From: Usnea hakonensis | Lineage: Eukaryota > Ascomycota > Lecanoromycetes > Lecanorales > Parmeliaceae | NCBI GenBank assembly: GCA_013423325.1 | Contig: BLJB01000206.1 | Span: 1-64,000, forward strand | Direction of reading: 5' to 3' | Length of the DNA stretch: 64,000 nt | Shown: positions 33,058 to 45,431 of the stretch, piece by piece | Layout: each line of letters begins with the position of its first letter | Position numbering within the stretch: position 1 is the first letter of the stretch | Program-made: the position numbers and the translations under genes | The notes under the pieces: generated by a model | What the model was told of the DNA's origin: nothing | Database searches by the model: none | What the model saw: only the letters and a program-made list of their open reading frames with translations

Positions 33058-33979
33058 CTTTAATACGGTACACTAGACCAGGCACGATGTGACTTGGACC
33101 GGTTTACTTTCTACTTTCTATTTGCTAGCTAGCGATCTCACTCAACAATAAAATAGATAAAGTTCAACAGTAATTTAGGGTCGCCTCCAATCACGAGAAC
33201 GCGAGGTACTCTACAACCCGGAGCAGGGTAAAACCAGGGTAGATTATAATCACCTAAGTGTCATAAAAGAGCACATTAAGCCAGAAGGTATGATATTTTA
33301 TGAAAGGATTATCGAGCAATCTACACATCGTCAATGACCAAATAGGTCAATACTCGAAGAGTAGCTACAGAGGTCCCTCGGACAAATGTCAAAAGTTGGT
33401 CTGATTTTGATTGCGGTGCAGGCTGCCCACTGTCTACCATCTCAGGACCATCATATCCCTTGAGAAAGAAGCCCCGCATCGAAGATCAGTGGCGTGCCGT
33501 AAATAGCAATCCCCCAAGCATCATGATTACAGGCACAATAAAATCTGCAACTACCCTTGATTCTGGCGTTGGTACAAGAGTCCTATTTCTCATATCGTTC
33601 TGCGAAAAGTAAGATACATGAGGGTATTGAGGTGAAGAACGAATCTGAGCCCAAATCAAGGAGATTCGTCACTCATCCAAGCCGCGGTGTGATGAAAGTC
33701 TCTTACTGAAATGAAAGCTTTTCTTCTAGAATCCATCAACGCCTCAGATCAACTGATTCAAATCACTATGAACTATTAAGTACGGCCATGGAGATACATG
33801 CATGCAAGCCATGAGAGCTAGCCTGATGTATTCAAGACCTGGTGGAGTAGATTCCAGCAATCCTGCAGTCGTAGGGAGACTTATGGGTGTATAAAGTGTT
33901 CTGGAAGAGACGTCGGAGTAAAGAAGCAAAATACAAATAGCCACCAGTTGGATTGGTCGTGTCGGAGCTGGTTGCGGTA
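33058..33979. other. Intergenic, no supported gene
   Basis: TA-rich in its first 250 bases (kinase-like gene promoter side); the right part is the 3' flank of the RNA-binding protein gene. Nothing else is seen. Confidence 0.5.
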
Positions 33980-35895
33980 TCAGCCCTGGTAGCCGCCGTA
34001 GTTGCCGGGTTGACCATTAGGAGGATATCCACCAGCGCTTGGAGGGCCACCATAGCCACCTTGCATCTGGTCTCCACGGCCGTACCCACCAGCACTGCCT
34101 GGAACACCCCCCCCGTTGCTTGGCATCTGGCCGTATCCTTGAGGGCCCATGCCAGGTCCCGGTTGCGCAGTGTAATTCCAGTTGCCACGACCTGCAGGAC
34201 TCGGAGCTCCCATAGGGGACTGCTGTTGGGGATAACCGGACATGGGGCCAGCAGAGTGTGGTCCACCTTGAGGCGTCATAGCTTGAGGACCGCCATACTG
34301 CGGGAACCCGTAGGCAGGTGAAGCCTGGGAATAGCTTGGTGTCTGAGGTTGTTGAGGGGAGTAGCCATCGAATTGGCCCGTTGGAGGACGATCTTTGCCC
34401 CACTGAGTAGAAAATCAGTAACTCGCATAAGATAGAGATGCCTGTTACTTACACTGCACTTTAGAGGACGGCCATTTACATTGTATCCACTTAGCTGACA
34501 GATTGCCATTGCGGCGTTCTCGTGTGTGTCCATTTTGACAAAAGCGAAACCTCGGTCAGATTGGAAACGCGTCTCCGCGACGAATCCAAAGTTCTGAAAG
34601 AGTGGAATGAGATCATTCTGGGTCGTGTAAGGAGTAAGGTTGCCGACATAGCATGTTGTCTGCCACTGAGGAGTTTGAGCAACAACCATCTCGTAGCTGT
34701 GCATCCCATGAGTGGGAAAATGGTGGTGCCCATACGGAGTGGTAGGGGTCATTCCCATTGACGACATGGCTTGTTGCTGAGAAATTGAAGGCTGACCCTT
34801 TTGATTCGCCCAATTGCACCGGATTGCGCGAGAACCAAGCCACTCCCCATCCATGGAGCTCAATGCTTTCTCTGCGTCACCACGATCTCTGAATGCTACA
34901 AAACCGTACCCGCGAGAGCGACCAGTCTTCATGTCCCACATGACGCGGGCTTCAGACACGGAACCAAAGGCCGAAAAAGCCTGAGTGAGAACTTCATCAT
35001 TGACTTCGTTGCTCAGATCACCGACGAAGATGTGAAAGTGGTTGGACGTATCTTCTTTGTTGGAATTGTTGGATTGATAGGCCCAGTTGACTCGAATCTC
35101 CTGAACGACGGATCAGAATATTTCTTTGCGCTGCACCGAGGCGTTGTTGAACTTACCGCTTGATGGACGCGACGACCGTTGAGAGTCTGCATGGCTCGTT
35201 CTGCTGATGCTGGATCGTCGTATTCAATGAAACCGTAATTGAACCCCTTGCCCTAGATGTGTTTAGCTACCATGAGCTACCGTACATGCAAATGTGTGAG
35301 TGTGGTGCAAAGATCGAAGGGGTGCGGGAAGGATGTGGAAAAGATGTGGAATACGGGATGTCAAAAAGCAATGACACGAAAATTCGGTAGCGCGTCTTTT
35401 TCTCTCCTGTGTTCGCGTGGTCGGTTTCTTATAGAGGCTGTATGAAATCTCAAAGCTCACCGCTGGTAGCGAAGCGTCTCTACTTACAGCTCCCATATTT
35501 TTATCCGGAATGATCTTCACGTTCTGCACATGCCCTGTAGTCTCGAAAATCTGGCGGAGAATGTCCTCCGTGACCCTAGGGTCTAGACCTCCCACGTAGA
35601 GTGCACGCTTATTGGGCTCCGGAGCAGCACGGCGGACGAAACTACCAGAGCCCGATGAAGGGGACAACATTCCATTTGATTCACCCCCTGGCGACGTCAT
35701 AGCTGTTGGTATAGGGTTGGTATTCTGTGGAATGACCACTGGAGGTAGCGGTGGGGGAGGCATGTGGGCCGGATTGCCTGAACCATTCGTTGTACCATTC
35801 TCGTACGGTTGCTGGCCCGGGGCGCCCGTAAATTGGGGAGGTGGAGGGAGGGACATGGAGGAAGGTTGCATAGATTCCTGTTTAATCTCCGCCAT
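33980..35895 (-). CDS. Three-RRM RNA-binding protein, Pub1/TIA1 type
   Basis: Four exons (35488-35895, 35157-35252, 34453-35100, 33980-34402) give 524 residues. A Pro/Gln-rich start is followed by RRM1 (about 96-170, RALYVGGLDP and GFNYGFIEYDD), RRM2 (about 190-265, FHIFVGDLS and RGYGFVAFRD), RRM3 (about 317-385, TTCYVGNLT and RGFAFVKMD) and a Gly/Pro/Gln/Tyr-rich tail of the kind that drives stress-granule assembly. The order and RNP motifs match yeast Pub1 and animal TIA1, which bind U-rich mRNA and control stability and translation. Intron 1 (235 bases) is unusually long for this window, splits RRM1, and stays open in frame for nearly its whole length. Its start faces the Med2-like gene across a 1-kb promoter region. 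Confidence 0.92.
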
Positions 35896-36912
35896 CGGGT
35901 ATAAGTATAAGCAATTGACGAGCTTGAAGGAACTTTAGAAGGATGGAAGTTGAAGCTGAAGCAAGAGAGGAAAGGCTGCCGCTCGGACAGGTGTTCGAGT
36001 GTTGCAATCTAGAGAGAGGTATGAGAGCCGTCGAGATTCAAAAAGACGGTGTCGCTGTACTGATTTCAATGGCGTACAGTTGTAGCCAAGACTGATGAAG
36101 CTATCTGCAAGAGAAAAGCTGATGGGCAAGCCGGGGGGGAGAAGAATCTGTAGGAGCTTGTGAAGCAGCACCGCTGAGGAAGCAATCGCATAAGAAGGAG
36201 AACCAAGGAGAAATAGAAACGGACGAAGGAAAGAGAGAGAGAAGACCGCTCAGATTCCCGATGCTGATGTATAGATGGTTGGAAGTTTGGAGGTTGGAGA
36301 ACAGAGGTGGAACTTTTTTATTCTTCCACACAGAAGAGAGAGAGAGAGAGAGCTTTCGCAAAGTTTAGGTTTACTTGGCGATCTAGGCCCAGTCAGGGAA
36401 GGCGGCCCCGTGTGAAAGAGGCAGGTACCTCAAGGTAAGGTAGCTATCTCTTTTTGAAAGGTGTCACAAGAAAGACTGCAGCAGACGATTATTTTGGTAC
36501 TACGTTCGAATTTGACCTATCATCATTTACATCTTTCTGCAGTTCTCATAGCAAGCGACCATCCTCGGCAGATTTATCTACGGTACGGTATTGTGGTTCT
36601 TACTGAGAGAAAAAGAGAGAGAGAGACTTGCTGAGCTTTAAGAAAGACGGGAAAGCTAGTCACAAAGAGGATTAGTTGCTCGGCGTTGGGCTGCCCTTAT
36701 GTCTTAGCGTCCCTTAGCGTCCAACTAGCTGCTACCTAAGATGCCGTCCGTTTGCAATTTGCCTGTAACTGGTATCAGACATTCATTCACATAGTAAAGT
36801 ACTTTACCACATCTATCAATCTATCGATATCCTCCATCCCAGAAAAAAACAAATACTGAAATTATCTGGACGTATAACATTTTCGATTCCTTTATCAAAA
36901 CTAGTTGCGAGA
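35896..36912. promoter_or_regulatory. Divergent promoter region with GA tracts
   Basis: Sits between the divergent Pub1-like and Med2-like genes. A (GA)n run at about 36332-36351 and another at about 36610-36627 stand out, plus purine-rich sequence at 36170-36245. It probably holds both promoters and the leader of the Pub1-like mRNA. No gene is seen. Confidence 0.5.
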
Positions 36913-38187
36913 ATGGCGGACATGCAGAATCCACAGCATCCCTTAAAGGTGCTGTCATCATCATTGGTCCTTGTGGTGGGTGCAAACACGGAAGGTTGAC
37001 TTGTATCTATAGCTGACTTCTTATAGCTCCATCAAACTGGCAAGCTACTCCGGGATCAGAACCTGTGGAATCCAAGGCATAGCGGCATCACTCAAAAGCG
37101 CATCAACGAATTTGTACCCTTTGCCAACCAACAATTTCATGAAGCTCTTGATGAAATTGAAAGTGAAATAGTAAGTGAAACACTCTTGTCAAATGTCTTT
37201 AGCCCTGCCGTAGTTTCTAACATAGGGAATCAGCTTCAAGCAAAAGCAGTCATGGAGCGAGACCTCCTGCTACTGCAAAAGAAACGCATCGAGCGCGAAC
37301 GTATCGCCAAGGGCTTGAAAGCTCAGCCTTCCCCGGAGCAGGCTACTAGACCCATTCAGCTCAGTGATGATGAACCTCCAGAGACTTCTCGTTCGAGCAA
37401 TGCAGCTCAGAGTCACGAAGAGACGAATGAAAATGACACTATGATGACAAATTCCGGACCGGAAGCAGGCCTCATTGGATCGAATGACGAGCCGCTCTCG
37501 GAAGGGCCACAGAACAGAGAAGAAGGCAAAGACGGCGACAACATCACAGGTGATTCAGGAATGCCACACGATGCAGATAGTTCCATGGACCTCACAACCA
37601 CTGTAGCGCAGGACTCGATTGAATTTATCGAACCACCGAAGAGCCCGGTAAAGAATCCTAGCGGAGCAACTCCAGGAGCTGAAGCGCCGCTGGACTCTAG
37701 CGCTGCGGATCTAGACTTCGAGTCGATGTTCAACGACACGGATTTGACAGGCGGTGATAATGCCATGAATTTTGGCCTCGACTTTCCCTCGGACGGGAAT
37801 TTGAACCAAGATGTACTCAATGACAGTGCTTTTGAGAATATTGAGATGAGTAATGCAGACATATCAAATCTGGGCGCCACCAACAGTGAAGATATCAACA
37901 CCCTTCTACCCGGTCTTGAGAATTATGTCAATGCGGGAACCGATTTCTCCAACATCAACATTCCAATATTGCCAACACTGCCGGAGACTTCACAAGGGAC
38001 AAACGTAGGCAACGTCAGTGCAACAACACAGGTCTCTGCCCAGCCTGCAGCTGCCGAGTCAAGTTTTGACGACATCTTCGGATCTGGGGACTATTCTATG
38101 GGTGGAACCGGAGATGATGGCTTGGGTGCCGGCACTCTGGGCGACTTCGAGGATTTTGATGAAGATTGGTTCAAGACGGGATCATGA
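36913..38187 (+). CDS. Probable Mediator tail subunit Med2
   Basis: Three exons (36913-36948, 37027-37170, 37234-38187; introns 78 and 63 bases) give 377 residues. The ordered part is the first 90: TGKLLRDQNLWNPRHSGIT, KRINEFVPFANQQFHEALDEIESEI, then AKAVMERDLLLLQKKRIERER, a helical and partly coiled-coil segment. The rest is acidic and disordered, with DDEPP, SMDLTT, several DFESMFND/SSFDDIFG-type acidic-hydrophobic patches, and the end FEDFDEDWF. This layout matches what I recall of fungal Med2, a Mediator tail subunit that contacts transcription activators in the nucleus. The acidic patches could themselves be activation-like. The start and splicing are frame-consistent; the family name is moderately sure. 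Confidence 0.68.
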
Positions 38188-39019
38188 CCTGGATAAATCA
38201 ATGCCCTGAGTAGCTTCGGGTTTCATTTGAGATGCCTAATTTTAAGCTGATGCCCAGTACCCATTGCTCCTTCCAATGGATATCGTGCACCGCGCTTTAA
38301 TCCGCTTTCCTCCAAAAAAGAAGCTGCGCGACAAGAATCCTTGGGGACAGAGAATGCGAGACCTTGACCCTGCTCTCGGATTGGCGAAGGCTCCTCAAAA
38401 GCACACACCAGACTCAAATCGTGTCCTATGGACGTCCGTCGTGCGTCAGATCTTGTAGAGACATCCCATTGGACCCAAAAAACCTCTTCGAAGTTCGACA
38501 CTGCCCTCAAGGTCTGCCAGTCCGCCCGACAAATCGTTGTCTCACACATGGATAGACCCACTGTGAAATATGCCACCCTTGCAAAAGAGGTCAGGTCTAT
38601 CATTTCTGGGGACATCGTTGCCCACGGCTCCAGACGATAATGGTCTTCCTTCCCCCATCGCCACCATTATGTGAGCCAAAGAAAAGTACGCTCCTCGAGC
38701 TTATGTGCTTCCAACCCATAGACATTAAAGTCAACAACAGGCCCAACCCCAAAACCTAAAAAATCGTGATGCCTATCCAATCAAGATTTTCACCATTCAA
38801 AGACTCGCGACATGACAACCTTGCGCGACTGATCGAATTCCCTCAACTGAAATCATTTCAAACAATCAGATACGATACGGTTCCGAGCTCGCAGATCTCC
38901 TTAGGCTGTAGATGAGTACATTTATAGAGTTCCAAATGCAGTCTCATCTACCCACCAGAGCGGAAGGCGTTTATTTCAAGACAAATTAAACGCACCCCCC
39001 CCCCCAAACCCCAAACCCC

Positions 39020-39052
<33 letters not shown>

Positions 39053-39612
39053 AAAGAAAAACACCTCGCCCCACCCAAAACACAACATTCAAAGTAAAAC
39101 GTTAGCCTTCGTACTCGTAACCCGAGTGCTCGGCATTTAGCCCCTCCTTCCAAAACCCGGGGGGGGGGACGCTAGTCCCGATCTGGGTCGGGAGTCTGCG
39201 GCTTTTGTGGGATGGGATGGGATTGGGTTCCTACGATGGCTTTAGGGCTTTGGAATGGAGTGAGGAATAGAGTAGGAGATATGATTGGGTAGTTTGTGGT
39301 AGTGGTGGGGAGTGGTGGGTGTGTGAGAAGGGGGGTATATATATATATATAAGATGGCGTAGATCGGGAGGGAGGGAGGGAGGGAGCACGAGACAAAAAA
39401 TCATTTTTTATGAAGTGGGGATTTCTTGATTGTTCTCTCTGAGATATACAACAAGGCAAGGTAAGGTAAGGTTCGGTGGGCCATTTCCCAGCTCCATTAA
39501 CGTCCCATACAATCCCAACTTCTATTATCTGCAATTGAGAAGAGGAAAGAACAGAAAAGAAAAGGACAGAAAAGGACAGAAAAGAAAAGAAAAGAAAAAG
39601 AAAAAGAAAACC
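38188..39612. other. Intergenic with poly-C tract and dehydrogenase promoter
   Basis: A nearly pure C tract spans about 38994-39050. A (TA)n TATA-like run lies at about 39337-39351 and GGGA repeats at about 39368-39385. The 60 bases before the dehydrogenase ATG are AAAGGACAG/AAAAG purine repeats, likely its 5' leader. No gene is seen. Confidence 0.55.
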
Positions 39613-40860
39613 ATGCCCGGCCTCTCCGAAATCTATCAATTCCTGCACGGCCAAATCCTCGAGATGCCGGCTGTGCCCACAGCCAGCTTCGCAGGGCGCA
39701 CGGTTATAATCACGGGTGCGAACACGGGTCTTGGGTTGGAGGCTGCGAAGCATTAGTATGAATTTTTCCTCCTGATTTTGTCTTCTTTTATTGGATGGCG
39801 GACGCGCCGTGGCTGACAGAGGATGATGACGCGACAGTGTCCGTCTCAACGTGGACCATCTCATCCTAGGATGCCGGGACATAGCCAAAGGGGAGAAAGC
39901 GAAGCGCGCGGTCCTCGCGTCCGCTCCCAGTAGTGGCTCATCGACGTCTCCGAACATCGAGGTGTGGTCCGTAGACATGGCGGATTACACGTCCGTACTG
40001 GCGTTTGGCCATCGCGCCTGCAGTACCCTGACGCGACTTGACGCCGTGGTGTTGAATGCCGGGGTCGAGCTTACCGAGTTCGAGCTCGCAGAAGGGATCG
40101 AGCGTACTCTTACCATCAATGTGGTGTCCACTTTCTTGCTGGCGCAATTGGTGTTGCCGAGATTGGGGGAGACTGGTCGTGAGTGGGGGATAGACACACA
40201 TCTGACGTTTGTCGGCTCGATGATTCATATTTTTGCAAAGACGAAACAGCTGTGCGGTGCCAAGAGCGGAGATATCTTGAGGACGCTTAGCGATCCTGCG
40301 GAGGCGGATATGGCGGATCGGTATTTTCTCAGCAAATTGTTGGTTCTGTTGGGAGTCCGGGATCTGGCGGCGAAGATGGACATCTCGACAGAAGGAAAGA
40401 AAGCCCAGGTAGTGATAAATTGCGTGAACCCGGTGAGTAATTTTGGAAACCATCTCCTCCTTGAGACCAAATCTTGGGTCCCGAAACACGTTGTGGGGAT
40501 AGAAGAGCGCCTTCGCTTCTGAGGCATCCATAAATCAGAGCCAAGAATGGACAAGTGACGCTGACTTCGACTGCTACGCAGGGATGGTGCAAAACCGAAC
40601 TGTTCCGCCATGAGAAGTTGGGACTCGCGGTCAGATTTCAACTCTGGTTGATAGGCAGGACTGGCGAACAAGGAAGTCGAACACTCGTACACGCTTCAAC
40701 GGCCGGCCAGGCAACAAATGGAAAATATATGAGCGAGTGTCAGGTCAAGCCTGAATCACAATTTGTTAGGAGCGAAGCTGGTCGCGACGTCCAGGAAAAA
40801 TTTGCTAGGGAATTACAAAGGGCAGTGGAACATATCCAGCAAGGGAGAACGCAGCTTTGA
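39613..40860 (+). CDS. Short-chain dehydrogenase/reductase
   Basis: Three exons (39613-39755, 39838-40432, 40582-40860; introns 82 and 149 bases) give 338 residues. The Rossmann NAD(P) site is TGANTGLG (34-41), then DMAD (about 94-97), LNAGV (120-124), catalytic serine in GSM (175) and the pair Y210/K214 in YFLSK, so all active-site residues are present. NPGWCKTELFR after the last intron matches the usual PG motif. The subgroup resembles fungal retinol-dehydrogenase-like or secondary-metabolite SDRs; the substrate cannot be told. The TAG that seems to interrupt the frame at 39754-39756 overlaps the intron 1 donor and is spliced away. It converges with a Zn2Cys6 regulator 75 bases away. Confidence 0.9.
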
Positions 40861-40935
40861 CCTGACCTGTCAGTATTAGGATGGTTGCGAGAGGAGACGA
40901 GTGAAGTTCTAAGTTAGCTTATAGACTGTAGCATA

Positions 40936-43430
40936 TCAATTTCCAAATGACATGTCTAGCATGTCTTGCTCATTATAGTCACCAACGTCCTGCATAAAGA
41001 GTCCCCAATTGATCCAGGACATGTATTCCGGCTCGTCCACCCAGGTCTCAGGCACTGAATTATCCATGTCTATTGGTAGTAGCGGCGGTTTTGATTGACT
41101 AGTCACACTCAGAGGCTCTGGGTTTGGATTCGATCGGGCGAGTCCATTGTGAGGACCCATGTCATCAGCAGGCCAAGTCCACCGATTATCTTGGAACTGG
41201 TTCTCCCCTTCATTGAGCCCACCAGAGCTCAAACTCCCATTCAAAGACACTCCTCGTGAACAAACAGAAGTAGGCATGCTACTGAACGCTGATGATCTGA
41301 GAGAACCATCTCTGGTAGCTCGTGCCTTTTGCATTATTTTCTCAACTGATCTCCAGAGAACATCATCAATAACCAATTCAGCGAATTTCGGAAAAGCTTC
41401 TTCGGCAGCTTTCCAAGCTCTGTCAATCAGCGGCCCACTGCCCGACCCACACAATTCGACGAGGATAATTGCTAAAACATACCACTTGACCCAACCATAC
41501 CAGCTCCAAGCAGCAAAGGTTGGGTCAGTGAACTTTCGAAGCGAACGCTCGACAACATCAGTGGCCACTTCTAAAACATTGAATCCGTCGGCCGGGGGAG
41601 GACCAGCACTGAAAAGCCTGTGCATTGGACGCCGTACGAGCAGTTTCTTTGATACAACCATGTCTTGCCCAACGGTTTTCATGAACCTTTGCAAGGGCTG
41701 CGTCGTATCACAATACCGTAGGTATTTTTCGTTCAGGTTCTTCTCCCAATCTCGAACTATTTGGTATCTTTTGGACCATTCTTGCCTTATCTTCAATGGT
41801 TGGCCTTCGCAGTCCGTGGGAACGTGAGTAAGCTTTCTCCAACATATTAAAGCTTCATGCGTCATAGAGCTGAAGGACATATTTGTGAGACCCGATTTCT
41901 CAACGAAAGCGGATTTATCTGAAGCTGGAGAAATCGTGGAATCGTCAATGTTGAGAGGTGGACGACCAAGCATGCCATTACTAGCAATCACGCAATGAGA
42001 TCCACCGTCGAACGCTGCCTGCATGTCAAGCATCCCAATTGAGTACCAGAGTCGCCGGCGCATCTCCATTTGGAAAGGGGTCCGGGATCGGCTTTCATCG
42101 GTATCCAGTCCGAGGGACTGTCCAATGCGAACAGCACTTGCAATTAGAGTCCAGATCTTTTTATAGCCATCGCAAGTGCGGCGCCCGGCCTGAGTATTCC
42201 AGCGTCAGCTGTGACTGCTTCACTTGAATTATGACAGAAGATGAGAGACGGCAAATTAGTGTCGCAAGGTCACTCACCAGATATATCACGAAGGCTTGAA
42301 GGACGGTAACATCTGAAGTAGTAAGTAATTTCGCTCGAGAGAGCATCACTTCGGTTGCCAGACGAAGTTTGTTTATGACTTTGTCCTTCTCCTCCACGAA
42401 TATTGCCCGACATTCAGCCTCACTTAGTGTACATGCAGCAGTGAAGCACACGGCAAACTTGAGCGCTTCGTAGGTAGGCCCTGGCAAGGGCTCTGAAATT
42501 ACTGGTCCATCGGCAAGCAACAGACTGCGGAGTAATGGCACGTGGCTTACTTTGAGGACAGAGTCCACACGGTAGACGTAGATATCCAGAAGTGCGACGA
42601 GAATCGGCGTTGAGGGCGCCTCAAGTAGAGCCGGATTGACCATACATGGAGAGGTGCCAAATAGAATCAAGTCAAAGTCTTGTGAAGACGAGCCATTAGT
42701 GGCGCTTGGTAAAGCACCGTGGTATGGACTGTCGGGCTCGCCGTCCGTGAACTCTTCGAGCGTTTCACGAATACCGGCGACCTAGAGGCAATGTCAACGA
42801 AAACCTCTCGCATTGGACAGTATTGTCCCTAGATTATGATTGGAACCCACCTGATCACTAATTTTAGCCCAGAAGGAATCATTGATCCTCTCGTTGTCTG
42901 CTCCTTGGTCATTTTCGGAGGGAGGTGTGTTTGCCTGCAAATCGTTCAGCTGCAAGCGATACTCATGAAGATTCTAGGTGACCTGCGTTCTGCTCGATTC
43001 GTTTCAATTGTACTGCTCGAGAATCCCCGCTAGACTGTAGCTCTGTAAGAATGTTTTCTAAATTGGTGACACGATCTTTCAAATCAGCGTCTTTGGCGAC
43101 GTCATTTCCGGCGCGTCCCCTGCGCAAATCTCAGTCAATTGTCCTTCATGAAGGCACGGAATCGAATTAAAAGGTACGTTGAAGGAGTAAGCTGGGGCTC
43201 AATAGAATACTCCATGTCTGAGAAGATATCTCGCAGCTTTTGAAAAAATGCGGATTAGGGGCTACAAACCTCGGCAGACGGTGGCGGCGGACAAGGGTGC
43301 ACTCCAAGTCTGAGCGTTGACAAGAGCCGCAGGGATGGTTTTTGTCGCATCGTGTTTTGCGTTGACGGCATTGCTTACAGCTAAGCGTGACCTTTGGCTT
43401 CTCGGAAGAAGCAGTCTTGGTGTTTTGCAT
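40936..43430 (-). CDS. Zn2Cys6 transcription factor
   Basis: Five exons (43270-43430, 43014-43119, 42851-42949, 42278-42781, 40936-42189) give 707 residues. The zinc cluster is C18-X2-C21-X6-C28-X5-C34-X2-C37-X6-C44, followed by a basic linker and a short coiled coil (DLKDRVTNLENILTELQ). From about 160 on is a fungal transcription-factor middle domain: ILVALLDIYVYRVD, VLQAFVIYL, WTLIASAVRIGQSLGLDTD and EMRRRLWYSIGMLD. Intron 2 (42950-43013) uses a weak GTACAA donor; it was chosen because it keeps frame and removes a TGA. The neighbouring dehydrogenase is a possible target by position only. Confidence 0.9.
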
Positions 43431-44336
43431 CAGAATTTCTCGAGTTTCATGCCTCAGGTAGTGTCGAATGCTGACGTGTAAGATGTTGGCGTAATGACTT
43501 CAAGATCTTCTGTTCCGGAAGATCCTTGACCCCCGAAATTTAAACGCCCCTAAGACTCACTAGTGTGTTCCGTAAAATCCCTTGAATTAAGCGCAATGGA
43601 AGCCCGGTTTCGGCCGCAGCCCACCCAACAATGACTTCACACTGATAGTGGTGGTGGTGGTGGTGGAGGCGGCAATTCTTCCAAAGTAGTCAACGTGCTC
43701 AATCCTACCGTCCCAATCCACATAAAATCGGGCGAAGGATATGCTAGAATTGCACGATCAACATGATTTTCTTCCCGCCCGACTTCTCCGACAAATGCGA
43801 TTATGCTGCTGCAATACAATGCTCGGGCGAACCCAGGCTACCCAACGGAGATCCGGATCCTTAGCAACACTGAATTTGTACGAGCCTGCAGACCTCAGTA
43901 GAGGTCTTCGTTTTAAGCCACTCAACTACACTGCCGAGTATTTTTGGTTAGCTGGAAGAATGATGGACGGTATGCACCAAGTCTGCCATTCGATCTCGAG
44001 CTTCAATGCTCTGCTCTGCAGGGGCACTTGTGTCAGTATCTGCCAAGTAGTATTTGTATTGGATTCGTCGATTGTTACAACCCGACAAGCATTTCACTAG
44101 GATGGCTTGCCATCTCTGTAATGCAACTCTTACTTCGATTCAGCCCAGACAAGCAGCAACATCGAGAAGAGGGGGAATGGGAATTACCGAGGTACCACAT
44201 CGCAGACAGGAATCTGAACTTCTTTTACTGTGGGCTAGGACTTTGTTTTACCACTCACATGTTCGAGTCTATCAGCTACTCCATCGGCAAAGGCAAAAGT
44301 GTGTAGCTCCGCGTCCTTTTGCATTCATGACCATTT
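43431..44336. other. Intergenic, no supported gene
   Basis: Contains a GGT repeat at about 43649-43667 and several overlapping short frames on both strands, none with a recognisable motif. The regulator promoter is at the left end. Confidence 0.45.
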
Positions 44337-45431
44337 CTATTGTGTAGCCTGCATGTATTTAAGAATTGTCCAATCAAACACATTGTCGTATTTGAAGCCC
44401 TCGCGTGCGAAGAGATCACGAAAGTTTTTGCGCAAATAGGAATATTTTGGTTTTTCGTCAAATCCAAGGGGTCGGATATGGTTGAAATAAGCCACGAACT
44501 CCCGAGGAAGACCCTCGCACAGTGCTTCCACGCTGATCGTCTTCTTCTTCTCCATAATAAGCTCCTCTTTTTGCTCTTTATTCGGGGCTTTGAGGCCTTG
44601 CCAGGGAAGAGAGGGCCGGAGCAAGTAGAGAAGCATATATCCTAGAGACTCCAAATCATCACAACGATTTTGCGCTTGTATAGTGATCAGTCTATGAATT
44701 GGAGTTGCTCGAGATGTTGCACTTACCAACGCCTAAATGACCATTGACACTAGCAAAGTACGCCGTGCCAATCAATTTTGGACGTAGGGGGCGAACCGCA
44801 TTGATATTCGATGATGAGTCTCTGCGTTCCGTTGCGAGACCTAAGTCGGTCACATAGACCACGTTTCCCTGCCTTCCCATGCCCATTAAGCAGTTTTCCG
44901 GCTTGATGTCTCGATGGATGATATCATGAGAATGGATATACTCGAGCCGACAGATGAGCTGGTCCGCGAGCATCAAGACTGTTTTGAGGGAAAATTTGCG
45001 ACTGCAGTAGTTAAAAAGATCCTCTAGACTCGGTCCCAGCAAATCAAAAACCATGGCATTATACTCGCACTCGGTCATGTACAGGTGAACTCGTGGAATT
45101 CCGGCACCACCAGAAAGCGATTGGTAGACCTCAGCTTCAGTTTCGAGAAAAGAGGGATAGGTGTTGATGTGTTCGAGTTTGATGGCAACATCCTCACCGG
45201 AGTCGACGTTGGTTCCTTGGATGGTGAGCAAGTTGCACGGGACAGTGACCAGACGCGTCTGTTAGTACCTACCTATGTACACATCGCCAAAGGTACCGCC
45301 ACCGATCCTCCTTTGCAGCCGATATTTACCACCCACGCGTAAATCCTGATTGAGGAGTGATCAGTATAGACTTCTTTAGGTCAGAGGTGGAGAAGAGGAC
45401 GGATGCAAAGTTTACTTACCAAGTTTGCCAT
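44337..45431 (-). CDS. Divergent casein kinase 1 family protein
   Basis: Four exons (45420-45431, 45273-45345, 44727-45215, 44337-44674) give 303 residues. The first exon is only 12 bases (MANL). RRIGGGTFGDVYIG (16-29), lysine 41 in VAIKLEH, HRDIKPEN (129-136) and GTAYFASVNGHLG identify CK1, which has SIN-type residues instead of APE. It departs from the family in two places: the DFG motif reads TDLGLA (152-156), and the GIEQSRRDDLESLGY block reads GVAQNRCDDLESLGY, with glutamate replaced across the last intron. The protein ends at the kinase domain with no CK1 tail or lipid motif. It is probably a rapidly evolving paralogue, perhaps still active since K, HRD and the metal aspartate persist. 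Confidence 0.87.

Noticed and set aside
39741..39760. Stop codon apparently truncating the dehydrogenase
   Set aside because: The TAG overlaps a GTATGA donor; removing the 82-base intron restores the frame and the expected KHY-VRLN sequence.
43637..44306. Several 60-120-codon frames on both strands
   Set aside because: They overlap one another, have no motifs, and no splicing joins them into a sensible protein.
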